Made by a program: the position numbers and the translations under genes | Notes under the pieces: model-generated | The model's database searches: none | What the model was told of the DNA's origin: nothing | Seen by the model: the letters and a program-made list of their open reading frames with translations, nothing else | NCBI GenBank assembly: GCA_050732195.1 | Contig: JBOHQK010000009.1 | Location: 1-6,574 of the forward strand | Length of the DNA: 6,574 nt | Direction of reading: 5' to 3' | Source: JACPAU01 sp050732195 | GTDB lineage: Bacteria; Methylomirabilota; Methylomirabilia; Methylomirabilales; JACPAU01 | In this document: positions 1 to 6,263 of the stretch, in pieces | Layout of the letters: the number at the start of each line of letters is the position of its first letter | Numbering within the stretch: position 1 is the stretch's first letter

Positions 1-377
1 GGGACGAGCGGATCCAGAAGCTGGAAGGGCAGGTGGCGGCCTACCAGGAGCGGGAGGAGGCGCTCCGCAAGACCCTCTACTCCGCCCAGCGCCTCACCGA
101 GCAGCTCAAGGAAACGGCCAAGAAGGAGGCGGAGCTGATCCGGAGGGAGGCGGAGTTGCAGGCCGAGAAACTCCTGGAGCAGGCCCACCGCCAGGTGGGG
201 GAACTCCAGGCGCAGATCGCAGACCTCAAGCGGCAGAAGCAGCTCTTCGAGGCCAAGGTCCGGGCCGCCCTGAAGATCCACCTGGACCTGCTGGAGGGCC
301 GGGGGGAGAAGCCAGTGAGCCCGTCCACTCCACCCCCCGCGAAGGGCGATGCCCCTCCTCAGGCAGGCCGGCCCTGA
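1..377 (+). CDS. divIVA: DivIVA-like coiled-coil protein, 5'-truncated
   Basis: This is the C-terminal part (about 124 residues) of a DivIVA-domain protein; the reading frame stays open from base 3 to a TGA at 375-377, so the true start lies outside the window. What is visible is a nearly uninterrupted heptad-rich, Glu/Lys/Arg/Gln-rich helix ending near LLEGRGEK, with the pattern LRKTLYSAQRLTEQLKETAKKEAELI that recalls the second coiled-coil block of DivIVA proteins. A short Pro-rich, probably disordered tail (PSTPPPAKGDAPP) follows. DivIVA proteins form membrane-curvature-associated scaffolds at poles or septa. The N-terminal membrane-binding segment is not in view, so the call rests on the coiled coil and the neighbour: divIVA followed by a DUF167 gene is a known arrangement in yggS-proC-yggT type clusters. 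A GTG at 33 is internal. An unrelated coiled-coil protein remains possible. Confidence 0.75.
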   Translation, partial: DERIQKLEGQVAAYQEREEALRKTLYSAQRLTEQLKETAKKEAELIRREAELQAEKLLEQAHRQVGELQAQIADLKRQKQLFEAKVRAALKIHLDLLEGRGEKPVSPSTPPPAKGDAPPQAGRP

Positions 378-642
378 CGTTCTCCTCACGGTCCACGTCC
401 AGCCCCGTGCCTCCCGGGACGAGGTGGCGGGTCGTCGGGGGGAGGCTCTGCACCTCCGCCTCACTGCCCCACCCGTCGCGGGAGCGGCGAATACCGCCTG
501 CCTGACCCTCCTCGCCCATCTCCTGACCCTCCCGAAGGCGCGCCTGCGCCTGGTGGCGGGCTCCCGCAGCCGCACCAAGGTCATCCGGATCGCGGAGGCC
601 ACGGTGGCGGCGGTGGCGACCCGCCTCACCCCGCACTTGTAG
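349..642 (+). CDS. yggU: DUF167 / YggU (UPF0235) family protein
   Basis: A complete 97-residue protein of the small YggU/DUF167 family, whose biochemical function is not established. Three family blocks are visible: VQPRASRDEVAG (about residues 18-28), RLTAPPVAGAAN (37-48) and GSRSRTKVIRI (71-81), in the expected order and spacing. The length is normal for the family. The usual Gly-Lys-Ala-Asn of the second block reads Gly-Ala-Ala-Asn here, a mild departure. The ATG at 349 lies 29 nt inside the upstream divIVA-like gene in another frame, preceded only by a weak purine stretch (GAAGGG), so translation is probably coupled to the upstream gene. It ends with TAG at 640-642, converging on the minus-strand lipoprotein gene. 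The family is secure; any role in division is only suggested by the neighbour. Confidence 0.9.
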   Translation: MPLLRQAGPDVLLTVHVQPRASRDEVAGRRGEALHLRLTAPPVAGAANTACLTLLAHLLTLPKARLRLVAGSRSRTKVIRIAEATVAAVATRLTPHL

Positions 643-668
643 CCGTCCCACCTCCCTCCCCTACGGCT
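641..668. terminator. Weak inverted repeat between convergent genes
   Basis: AGCCGT (641-646) and ACGGCT (663-668) form a perfect 6-bp inverted repeat with a 16-nt pyrimidine-rich loop, spanning both stop codons of the convergent yggU and lipoprotein genes. Its place would suit a bidirectional terminator, but the stem is short, the loop is large and there is no T tract on either side. It may be chance. Confidence 0.25.
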
Positions 669-1326
669 CCTCCACCACCAGGAACTGGAAGACGAGAAGC
701 TGCGGGGCCGAGCCCCGGTAGAGGCTGGCCAGGTCAACCAGAACCGCGCGTGCCCCGGCCGCCAGCTCGGGGAACAGGAGGAGGCCCCGCCGTTCGCCGC
801 CGGGGGGGACCACGACGGTGCTCGTCAGGACCGTCCGCTGGACGGCCCGGAGGCGCGCGGCTCCCCCCTCGAGCCCGGCCAGGAAGGCGTAGAGGGCGGG
901 ATAGTCGAGCGGCCCCTGGCGGCGCCCCTCCTGGTCCGCCAGGCGCGCCGCGGTGGGATCGAAGGAGAGAGGCTCGGGGGAATCGTTGCGCAGGTGCAGG
1001 AGGAAGGCCGTGGGCCGCGGGGCTCCTGCGGGGAGATCGGCGAAGGGATTGGCGAGATCCCGCTGGCCCCCATAGAAACGCTGGAGGGCTTCCCAGGAGA
1101 GGGCCCGGATGCTTACCGTAGCCCCCTCCAGTTGGGCGATGATCAGCTCGCCGGTGACGGTGTTGGCAGGCAGGCTCTGGGGGCCGGGGCGCAGGAGACG
1201 GGCCTTGGGGGGCGCGGGAGTGGTGGCGCAGGCCGTCAGGAGGAGGCAGAGGCCGAACAAAACAGCACCGGGGGAGGGCGACCGCGCCACCCTCCCCCGG
1301 GCACCCTTCTCTGGCCGGTCGGTCAC
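661..1326 (-). CDS. Putative lipoprotein of unknown function, coupled to htpX
   Basis: I do not recognise the family. The 221-residue product begins with an Arg/Lys-rich segment and a hydrophobic stretch (AVLFGLCLLL) ending in a lipobox, Leu-Thr-Ala-Cys, with the lipidated Cys at residue 33; a Pro-rich linker (TTPAPPKAR) follows. It is therefore probably a lipoprotein facing the periplasm. The mature part looks like a beta-rich domain: FLLHLRNDSPEPLSFDPTAA (about 107-126) resembles the 'N-x-S/T-x-x-P-hydrophobic' strand-turn of Ig-like exported proteins, and TVVVPPGGERRGLLLFP (about 170-186) and LLVFQFLVV near the end are likely strands. No catalytic motif is seen. The GTG start at 1326 overlaps the htpX TGA (GTGA) without a clear Shine-Dalgarno, implying translational coupling. 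An in-frame GTG at 1290 would give a shorter, also plausible signal peptide. It stops with TAG at 661-663. Confidence 0.75.
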   Translation of the reverse strand: MTDRPEKGARGRVARSPSPGAVLFGLCLLLTACATTPAPPKARLLRPGPQSLPANTVTGELIIAQLEGATVSIRALSWEALQRFYGGQRDLANPFADLPAGAPRPTAFLLHLRNDSPEPLSFDPTAARLADQEGRRQGPLDYPALYAFLAGLEGGAARLRAVQRTVLTSTVVVPPGGERRGLLLFPELAAGARAVLVDLASLYRGSAPQLLVFQFLVVEEP

Positions 1327-2165
1327 ACCCGCATCGCCCGCAGCCGCGCCACCCGCTCCTCGATGGGGGGGTGGGTAGAGAAGAGGCTAAGGAAGGAGCG
1401 GCCGCTGAGCGGGTTCACGATGAAGAGGTGCGCCGTGGCCGGGTTGGCCTGAAGCGGCAGGCGCTCGCTGGCGTGCTGCAGGCGCCCCAGCGCCGAGGCC
1501 AGCGCCCCCGGCTTCTTCGTGACCTGGGCGGCGGTGGCGTCGGCCAGGTACTCCCGGGCCCGCGAGATGGCCATCTGGATCAGCAGGGCGGCGAAGGGGG
1601 CCAGCACGGCCATGACCACGAGGCCGAGCACGCCGCCCCGATCCTCGTCGTCCCGGCCGCCGCCGAAGAAGGCAGCCCAGCGGGCCATGTTTGCGAGCAT
1701 CATGATGACGCCGGCCAGCGTCGCCGCGATGGCGCTGATCAGGGTGTCCCGGTTCCGCACATGGGCCAGCTCGTGCGCCAGCACCCCCTCCAGCTCCTCC
1801 CGGTCCATGAGGCGGAGGATCCCCTCCGTCACCGCCACGGCCGCGTGCCGGGGGCTCCGGCCCGTGGCAAAGGCATTCGGGGACGGGTTGGGGATGACGT
1901 ACACCCGGGGCATCGGCAAGCGGGCCCGCTGGGCGAGCCCCCGCACCATCGCCACCAGGTCGGGTGCCTCCGCCTCGCTCACCTCCCGGGCCCTGTACAT
2001 GGCCAGGACAATCCTGTCGGAGAACCAGTACGCCCCAAAGTTCATCAGCAGGGCGAAGGCGAAGGCGATCACCATCCCCTGCTGTCCGCCGAAGAAGTTG
2101 CCAAAGACTACGAGGAGGCCCGTGAGGGCCCCGAGGAGCACCGCGGTCTTAAAGGTGTTGCCCAT
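1323..2165 (-). CDS. htpX: HtpX membrane zinc metalloprotease (M48B)
   Basis: HtpX is an inner-membrane M48-family endopeptidase that removes damaged or misfolded membrane proteins, alongside FtsH. The protein has 280 residues, normal for HtpX. Two N-terminal membrane helices (about residues 8-24 and 30-48) are followed by a cytosolic part with the HExxH zinc motif HELAH at 131-135 (His131, Glu132, His135) inside LEGVLAHELAHVRNRD. Further hydrophobic segments lie at about 146-160 and 178-198. The third zinc ligand is expected at Glu205 in SRAREYLAD. FSTHPPIEERVARL near the C terminus is the conserved M48 end motif. An in-frame upstream ATG at 2216 would add 17 residues; I chose the ATG at 2165 because a strong AAGGAGG lies 10 nt before it and MGNTFKTAVLLG begins like other HtpX proteins. 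It follows hspR by 81 nt with its own promoter-like sequence. Confidence 0.95.
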   Translation of the reverse strand: MGNTFKTAVLLGALTGLLVVFGNFFGGQQGMVIAFAFALLMNFGAYWFSDRIVLAMYRAREVSEAEAPDLVAMVRGLAQRARLPMPRVYVIPNPSPNAFATGRSPRHAAVAVTEGILRLMDREELEGVLAHELAHVRNRDTLISAIAATLAGVIMMLANMARWAAFFGGGRDDEDRGGVLGLVVMAVLAPFAALLIQMAISRAREYLADATAAQVTKKPGALASALGRLQHASERLPLQANPATAHLFIVNPLSGRSFLSLFSTHPPIEERVARLRAMRV

Positions 2166-2175
2166 CGGATCTCGT

Positions 2176-2182
2176 CCTCCTT
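2176..2182 (-). promoter_or_regulatory. Shine-Dalgarno of htpX
   Basis: AAGGAGG on the minus strand, 10 nt before the ATG at 2165. It lies downstream of the alternative ATG at 2216, which supports the shorter 280-residue HtpX. Confidence 0.8.
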
Positions 2183-2221
2183 CCGGTTCTCTTGCCGGCC
2201 GATCCGGCCAGCGCACTGGAT

Positions 2222-2250
2222 AAACTAGGGGAGTGGGGCCGCCCTGTCAA
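2222..2250 (-). promoter_or_regulatory. Probable promoter of htpX-lipoprotein
   Basis: On the minus strand a perfect -35 hexamer TTGACA (2250-2245) is followed after exactly 17 nt by TAGTTT (2227-2222), a 3-of-6 match to TATAAT that includes the key first two and last bases. This is the most A/T-rich spot in the gap. The same DNA can be read as sigma32-like: GGCTTGACA, 13 nt, then CCCCTAGTTT, compared with the enteric consensus CTTGAAA...CCCCATNT. The -35 box overlaps the TGA stop of hspR. The start point would be near 2215, giving a leader of about 50 nt that contains a small inverted repeat (GGCCG-ATC-CGGCC, 2197-2209) before the Shine-Dalgarno. Which sigma factor uses it cannot be told from sequence alone. 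Confidence 0.65.
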
Positions 2251-2654
2251 GCCTTCCGTGCCGGCTCCTCCTGGATGGGGATGCGCCGGCTCAGGCCGCG
2301 GCGCCCCACCGGCACCAGGCCCGGCCCCTGGCGGTGCCGTTGCCGGAGCTCCTCCTCCACCGTCCGGAGCATGGTCTCGAACGTTTCGGCCATCTCCCGC
2401 TGCATCCGCTCCATCCGCTCCCGCATGTTCAGGATGACCTCGACCCCAGCCAGGTTCACGCCCAGCTCCTTCGTGAGGCGCAGGATGAGCTCGATCCGGG
2501 CGACATCCTCGTCGGAGTACAGACGCGTGTTCCCCTGGCTCCGGCCCGGGCGGATCAGCCCCTCCCGCTCGTAGGTCCGCAGCGTCTGGGGGTGGACATC
2601 GAACATGTCCGCCACCACGCTGATCAGGTACCGCGGTCGCTTGTTCCTGGCCAT
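2247..2654 (-). CDS. hspR: HspR-type MerR-family heat-shock repressor
   Basis: A 135-residue MerR-family regulator. The N-terminal winged helix-turn-helix reads YLISVVADMFDVHPQTLRTYEREGLIRPGRS (about residues 9-39), where HPQTLRTYER is highly typical of HspR; the wing carries NTRLYSDEDV (42-51) and the next helix NLAGVEVIL (67-75). Residues about 70-107 form a heptad-rich helix fitting MerR dimerisation, followed by a basic tail (RQRHRQG, VGRRGLSRR). No Cys cluster for metal sensing is present. Known HspR proteins repress dnaK operons and clpB by binding HAIR inverted repeats, with DnaK as co-repressor in Streptomyces. Its place as the last gene of the dnaK-dnaJ block, 28 nt after dnaJ, suits autoregulation. 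The ATG at 2654 follows GAGGGAGGG. The hspR assignment over a generic MerR rests on the motif and context. Confidence 0.92.
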   Translation of the reverse strand: MARNKRPRYLISVVADMFDVHPQTLRTYEREGLIRPGRSQGNTRLYSDEDVARIELILRLTKELGVNLAGVEVILNMRERMERMQREMAETFETMLRTVEEELRQRHRQGPGLVPVGRRGLSRRIPIQEEPARKA

Positions 2655-2659
2655 CCCTC

Positions 2660-2674
2660 CCTCGCGGCGCGAGG
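2660..2674 (-). repeat. Hairpin overlapping the hspR Shine-Dalgarno
   Basis: A perfect 6-bp inverted repeat (CCTCGC / GCGAGG, 3-nt loop) occupies the 28-nt dnaJ-hspR gap. In the mRNA its 3' arm ends at the first G of the GGAGG preceding the hspR ATG, so folding would partly hide or crowd the ribosome site. Such a short stem is not rare in DNA this G+C-rich. Confidence 0.4.
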
Positions 2675-2682
2675 CCCGGCGG

Positions 2683-3798
2683 TCACATCCACGCCTTCAG
2701 ATCCCGCCGCGGGTCCTCCGGGACCAGCTGGGCCAGCTCCCGGAGCAACTCCTGGGCGCGGGCATTCAAGGGGCGCGGCACGACCACCTTCACCGTCACG
2801 TACTGGCCCCCCCGGCCGCCGCCCCGCAGGGGCGGAACCCCCTTTCCCCGGAGGCGGAACACCTGGCCGCTGCTGGTGCCGGGGGGGACCCGCATCTCGG
2901 CCGGACCGTCCACGGTGGGGACCTGGATCCGGGCTCCGAGGGCCGCCTCGGTCACCGTAACCGGGACGGTGCAGTGGATGTTATCCCCCTTCCGCTCAAA
3001 GAACGGGTGGGGGCGGACTCGGGTGACGATGTACAGGTCCCCCGGCGCGCTCCCCCCCGGCCCCGCTTCCCCCATCTCGGCCAGCCGGATCTTGGAGCCG
3101 GTGTCCACGCCGGGGGGGATCTTTACCTTCACCCGCTCGGTGCGGGGAAGGCGCCCCCGCCCGGCGCACGAGGGGCAGGCCTTCCCGGGAACCCGGCCAC
3201 CCCCGCGACAGCGTCCGCACGCCCTCGTGACTCCCAGCAGGTCCGCTCCCACCGAGACCTGCCCGCTCCCCCCACACTCGGGGCACGGGATGATCCCCGC
3301 GCCGGGCCGGGCCCCGGAACCCCCGCAGGAGGCGCAGGGGGCGGAGCGCTGCAGGCTGATCTCGGTCGTGAACCCCCGGATCGCCTGCTCGAAGTCGATG
3401 TCGATCGTGTAGTGGAGGTCCTCGCCGCGCGGCGGGGCCTGTCCCCCGGCTCCCGCCCGGCCCCCGAAGACCCCCTCCAGCAGGTCCCCCAGGCCGCCAA
3501 AGCCCCCACGGGCGAACTCCCCGAGATCGAAGGGGGCCCCGCCGAAGGGGCCGCCGGGCCGCGGCCCAGGCCCGGCGGCCGTCCGATGACCGAACTCATC
3601 GTACTCGGCCCGCTTCTGCGGGTCACTCAGGACCTCGTACGCCTCCGTGATGTCCTTGAAGCGGGTCTCCGCTGCTTTGTCTCCCGGGTTGACATCCGGG
3701 TGGTACCGCCGAGCCAACCTGCGGTAGACGCGCTTGATGTCCCGGTCGGTCGCCGAACGGGGGAGTCCGAGGACCTCGTAGTAGTCCCGCTTCCCCAT
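2683..3798 (-). CDS. dnaJ: DnaJ (type I Hsp40 co-chaperone)
   Basis: DnaJ delivers unfolded clients to DnaK and stimulates its ATPase. All parts of a type I DnaJ are present in 371 residues: a J domain (about 4-70) with HPD at 33-35 and KRAEYDEFGH at its end; a Gly/Phe-rich linker (about 71-125); a zinc-binding region with four CxxCxGxG repeats at 155-162 (CASCGGSG), 172-179 (CPECGGSG), 194-201 (CGRCRGGG) and 208-215 (CPSCAGRG); and the C-terminal substrate-binding beta domains (HPFFERKGDNIHC, LRGKGVPPL). The spacings between repeats (17, 22, 14) equal those of E. coli DnaJ, so both zinc sites should form. The start MGKRDYYEVLGL is canonical, though the ribosome site upstream is poor (a G run about 10 nt away), which suggests reliance on readthrough from hsp20, 42 nt upstream. 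The gene ends with TGA, 28 nt before hspR. Confidence 0.97.
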   Translation of the reverse strand: MGKRDYYEVLGLPRSATDRDIKRVYRRLARRYHPDVNPGDKAAETRFKDITEAYEVLSDPQKRAEYDEFGHRTAAGPGPRPGGPFGGAPFDLGEFARGGFGGLGDLLEGVFGGRAGAGGQAPPRGEDLHYTIDIDFEQAIRGFTTEISLQRSAPCASCGGSGARPGAGIIPCPECGGSGQVSVGADLLGVTRACGRCRGGGRVPGKACPSCAGRGRLPRTERVKVKIPPGVDTGSKIRLAEMGEAGPGGSAPGDLYIVTRVRPHPFFERKGDNIHCTVPVTVTEAALGARIQVPTVDGPAEMRVPPGTSSGQVFRLRGKGVPPLRGGGRGGQYVTVKVVVPRPLNARAQELLRELAQLVPEDPRRDLKAWM

Positions 3799-3817
3799 CA
3801 GGTCAGTGCCCCCCGGC

Positions 3818-3836
3818 CGGCGGTCCCGGGCCGCCG
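3818..3836 (-). repeat. Hairpin in the hsp20-dnaJ gap
   Basis: CGGCGG (3818-3823) and CCGCCG (3831-3836) form a perfect 6-bp stem around a 7-nt loop (TCCCGGG) within the 42-nt gap. It begins just after the hsp20 stop in the mRNA. No T tract follows, so it is more likely an mRNA-stabilising or attenuating hairpin than a terminator, if it acts at all. Confidence 0.4.
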
Positions 3837-3840
3837 CCCC

Positions 3841-4287
3841 CTACTTCACGTCGATCTTGATCTGCTGCGGCCGCGCCTCCTCCGCCTTGGGCAGGGTCAA
3901 CTCCAGCACCCCGTCCCGGAACACCGCCTTGATCTTGTCCTGCTGGATGGTGACAGGCAGGGTGAAGGAGCGCTGGAAAGAGCCGTACGCGCGCTCGATC
4001 CGGAGGTAATTCTCCTCCTTCACATCCTTCTCGAACTTGCGTTGACCCCGCAGACTGAGGGTGTTATCCCGGACGTTGATTTCGATGTCCTCCCGGGTGA
4101 GGCCGGGCAGCTCCGCCTTCATGACAACGTGGTCAGGCGTCTCATAGATATCCACGGCCGGCATCCAGGTGGAGGCGGCGATCCCCTCCTCCTCCCGCGT
4201 CCGGGCCAGCGTCTGCTCGAAGAGCCGGTTCATCCGGTCCTGGATGGAGATGAGATCCCGAAAGGGATCCCAGCGCACGATGGCCAT
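3841..4287 (-). CDS. hsp20: Hsp20 family small heat-shock protein
   Basis: A complete small heat-shock protein of 148 residues, an ATP-independent holdase that binds unfolding proteins and passes them to DnaK/DnaJ. The N-terminal arm starts MAIVRWDPFRDLISIQDRMNRLF, typical of class A bacterial sHsps. The alpha-crystallin domain spans about residues 42-138, with PAVDIYETPDHVVMKAELPGL (43-63), REDIEI, RAYGSFQRSFTLP (99-111) and the conserved GVLELTLPK (126-134). The C-terminal tail has the IxI assembly motif IKI at 143-145. It lies 31 nt after dnaK in the place often held by grpE, and is preceded by a strong AAAGGAGG (4294-4301), 6 nt before the ATG, in a purine-rich, unstructured leader, which suggests high expression. 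It stops with TAG at 3841-3843. Confidence 0.96.
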   Translation of the reverse strand: MAIVRWDPFRDLISIQDRMNRLFEQTLARTREEEGIAASTWMPAVDIYETPDHVVMKAELPGLTREDIEINVRDNTLSLRGQRKFEKDVKEENYLRIERAYGSFQRSFTLPVTIQQDKIKAVFRDGVLELTLPKAEEARPQQIKIDVK

Positions 4288-4293
4288 CCTCTT

Positions 4294-4301
4294 CCTCCTT
4301 T
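4294..4301 (-). promoter_or_regulatory. Strong Shine-Dalgarno of hsp20
   Basis: AAAGGAGG, 6 nt before the ATG at 4287, in a gap that is almost wholly purine in the mRNA; a second SD-like GGAGGG lies just upstream of it. It is among the clearest ribosome sites in the window. Confidence 0.8.
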
Positions 4302-4318
4302 CCCTCCGTGTTCCTGAC

Positions 4319-6238
4319 CTACTTGTCCTTCTTCCCGAGGTCTTCGAACTCCGCGTCTACCACCTCGCCCTCCTGGGGGCCACCCGGGCCCCCCGCCTTC
4401 TCGCGGGTACCGCTGTCCTCCGCCCGCGCTTTGTCCTTGGTGGCCTGTTCGTACATGGCCGTGCCGATCCGCTGCGCGGCGATGCTCAGCGCCTCCACCG
4501 TCTGCTTGATCCGCCCGATGTCGCCCGACTCCAGGGCCTTCTTGGCGTCGGCGATGGCGTCCTCGATCGGTTTGATGTCGGCGATCGGGATCTTCTCCCG
4601 GTGCTCGGTCAGCATCTTCTCCGTCGTATAGACGAGGTGCTCGGCCTGATTCCGGAGCTCGATCTCCTGGCGCTTCTTCTTATCGTCCTCCGCGTGCCTC
4701 TCCGCCTCCTTCACCATCTTCTCCATCTCGTCCTTCCCGAGGCCGCTGGAGGCGGTGATGGTGATCTGCTGCTCCTTCCCGGTCGCCAGGTCCTTCGCCG
4801 AGACGTTCACGATCCCGTTGGCATCGATGTCGAAGGTCACCTCGATCTGCGGGACCCCCCGCGGGGCGGGCGGAATCCCCACCAGGTGGAACTTCCCCAG
4901 GGTGCGGTTGTCGCGGGCCAGTTCCCGCTCCCCCTGCAGGACGTGGATCTCCACGCTGGTCTGGTGGTCGGCCGCGGTGGTGAAGATCTCGCTCTTCCGG
5001 GTCGGGATGGTGGTGTTGCGCTCGATGAGGCGCGTCATCACCCCGCCCAGGGTCTCGATCCCCAGCGAGAGGGGCGTGACGTCCAGGAGGACGACGTCCT
5101 TCACGTCCCCCACCAGGACCCCCGCCTGGACGGCGGCCCCCACCGCCACCACCTCGTCGGGGTTCACCCCCTTGTGCGGTTCCTTGCCGAAGACCTCCCG
5201 GACCACCTCTTGCACCTTCGGCATGCGGGTCTGCCCGCCCACCAGCACCACCTCGTCGATCTGGCTGGGCTTCAGGCCGGCGTCCTCCAGGGCCTTCCGA
5301 GCCGGCCCCAGCGTCCGCTGGATCAGGTCGTCCACCAGTTGCTCCAGCCTGGAGCGGGTGAGCTTCAGGCTCAGATGCTTCGGCCCGGAGGCGTCGGCGG
5401 TGATGAAGGGGAGATTAATCTCCGTCTCCATCACCGTGGAGAGCTCGCACTTGGCCTTCTCCGCCGCCTCCTTCAGGCGCTGGAGGGCCATCCGGTCCTT
5501 GCCGAGGTCGATCCCCTGGTCCTTCTTGAACTCGGCGACGACCCAATCGATGACCCGCTGGTCGAAGTCATCCCCCCCCAGGTGCGTGTCACCGTTGGTG
5601 GCCTTGACCTCGAAGACCCCCTCCCCGATCTCCAAGATGGAGATGTCGAAGGTCCCGCCCCCGAGGTCGAAAACGGCAATCTTTTCGTCCTTCTTCTTGT
5701 CCAGCCCGTAGGCCAGGGAAGCGGCCGTGGGCTCGTTGACGATGCGCAGGACCTCCAGGCCGGCGATCTTCCCGGCGTCCTTGGTGGCCTGGCGCTGGCT
5801 GTCGTTGAAGTAGGCGGGGACGGTGATGACCGCCTGGGTCACCTTCTCCCCCAGGTACGCCTCCGCGGCCTCCTTCAGCTTCTGGAGGATCAGGGCGGAG
5901 ATCTCGGGAGGGGAGTGCTGCTTGCCCCGGACCTCCACCCGGGCGTCACCGTTCGAGGCACGGATCACCTGGTAGGGGACCAGCTTGATCTCGTGCTGGA
6001 CCTCCTCATGGCGCCGCCCCATGAACCGCTTGATGGAAAAGATGGTGTTCTCGGGATTGGTGATGGCCTGGCGCTTCGCCACCTGCCCGACCAGCCGCTC
6101 ACCGTCCTTCGTGAAGGCCACCACCGACGGGGTCAGGCGTCCGCCCTCCTGGTTGGCGATGACGACAGGCTCGCCCCCCTCCATCACCGCCACCACGGAG
6201 TTCGTCGTGCCGAGATCGATGCCAATCACCTTGCTCAC
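4319..6238 (-). CDS. dnaK: DnaK (Hsp70) chaperone
   Basis: DnaK is the central ATP-dependent chaperone that binds and releases hydrophobic segments of client proteins in the cytosol. The 639-residue length is normal. The nucleotide-binding domain has the phosphate loop IGIDLGTTNS (5-14), VPAYFNDSQRQATKDAG (140-156), NEPTAASLAYGL (168-179), FDLGGGTFD (190-198) and LVGGQTRMP (332-340). The linker DVVLLDVTPLSLGIET (381-396) leads to the substrate-binding domain (about 397-500) and the helical lid (about 505-605). The tail ends in EVVDAEFEDLGKKDK, the usual acidic DnaK C terminus. Residues about 76-103 (RRHEEVQHEIKL...NGDARVE) hold the insertion found in diderm-type DnaK and absent from Bacillus DnaK. 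The GTG start at 6238 follows AGAGGAGG with 8-nt spacing and gives the canonical MSKVIGIDLG. It is preceded by a structured 139-nt gap and followed 31 nt later by hsp20. Confidence 0.99.
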   Translation of the reverse strand: MSKVIGIDLGTTNSVVAVMEGGEPVVIANQEGGRLTPSVVAFTKDGERLVGQVAKRQAITNPENTIFSIKRFMGRRHEEVQHEIKLVPYQVIRASNGDARVEVRGKQHSPPEISALILQKLKEAAEAYLGEKVTQAVITVPAYFNDSQRQATKDAGKIAGLEVLRIVNEPTAASLAYGLDKKKDEKIAVFDLGGGTFDISILEIGEGVFEVKATNGDTHLGGDDFDQRVIDWVVAEFKKDQGIDLGKDRMALQRLKEAAEKAKCELSTVMETEINLPFITADASGPKHLSLKLTRSRLEQLVDDLIQRTLGPARKALEDAGLKPSQIDEVVLVGGQTRMPKVQEVVREVFGKEPHKGVNPDEVVAVGAAVQAGVLVGDVKDVVLLDVTPLSLGIETLGGVMTRLIERNTTIPTRKSEIFTTAADHQTSVEIHVLQGERELARDNRTLGKFHLVGIPPAPRGVPQIEVTFDIDANGIVNVSAKDLATGKEQQITITASSGLGKDEMEKMVKEAERHAEDDKKKRQEIELRNQAEHLVYTTEKMLTEHREKIPIADIKPIEDAIADAKKALESGDIGRIKQTVEALSIAAQRIGTAMYEQATKDKARAEDSGTREKAGGPGGPQEGEVVDAEFEDLGKKDK

Positions 6239-6246
6239 CGGAAGTG

Positions 6247-6254
6247 CCTCCTCT
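6247..6254 (-). promoter_or_regulatory. Shine-Dalgarno of dnaK
   Basis: AGAGGAGG, 8 nt before a GTG codon, fixes that GTG (6238) as the dnaK start. It lies 9 nt after the 3' end of the hairpin at 6264-6296 and is not itself paired in that stem. Confidence 0.8.
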
Positions 6255-6263
6255 CGGGTACCT

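Noticed and set aside
226..651. Minus-strand open frame of 141 codons opposite divIVA and yggU
   Set aside because: It covers two well-supported plus-strand genes, is Arg/Gly-rich without any family pattern, and lacks a convincing ribosome site.
2166..2216. A longer HtpX starting at the ATG at 2216
   Set aside because: It would add an Arg/Pro-rich 17-residue extension not expected for HtpX, lies close to the predicted transcript start, and ignores the strong AAGGAGG placed before the ATG at 2165.
1371..2228. Plus-strand open frames opposite htpX (285 and 234 codons)
   Set aside because: Antisense to a complete HtpX with all catalytic residues; His/Arg/Gly-rich or Ser/Arg-rich translations with no motif.
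2605..4317. A 570-codon plus-strand open frame opposite dnaJ and hsp20
   Set aside because: Same compositional effect: the opposite strand encodes full-length DnaJ and Hsp20, and this frame shows a biased Pro/Arg/Gly/Leu-rich composition with no motif.
5910..5920. GAGTGCTG, resembling one half of a CIRCE element
   Set aside because: It lies inside dnaK coding sequence and has no matching TTAGCACTC half at the proper 9-nt distance.
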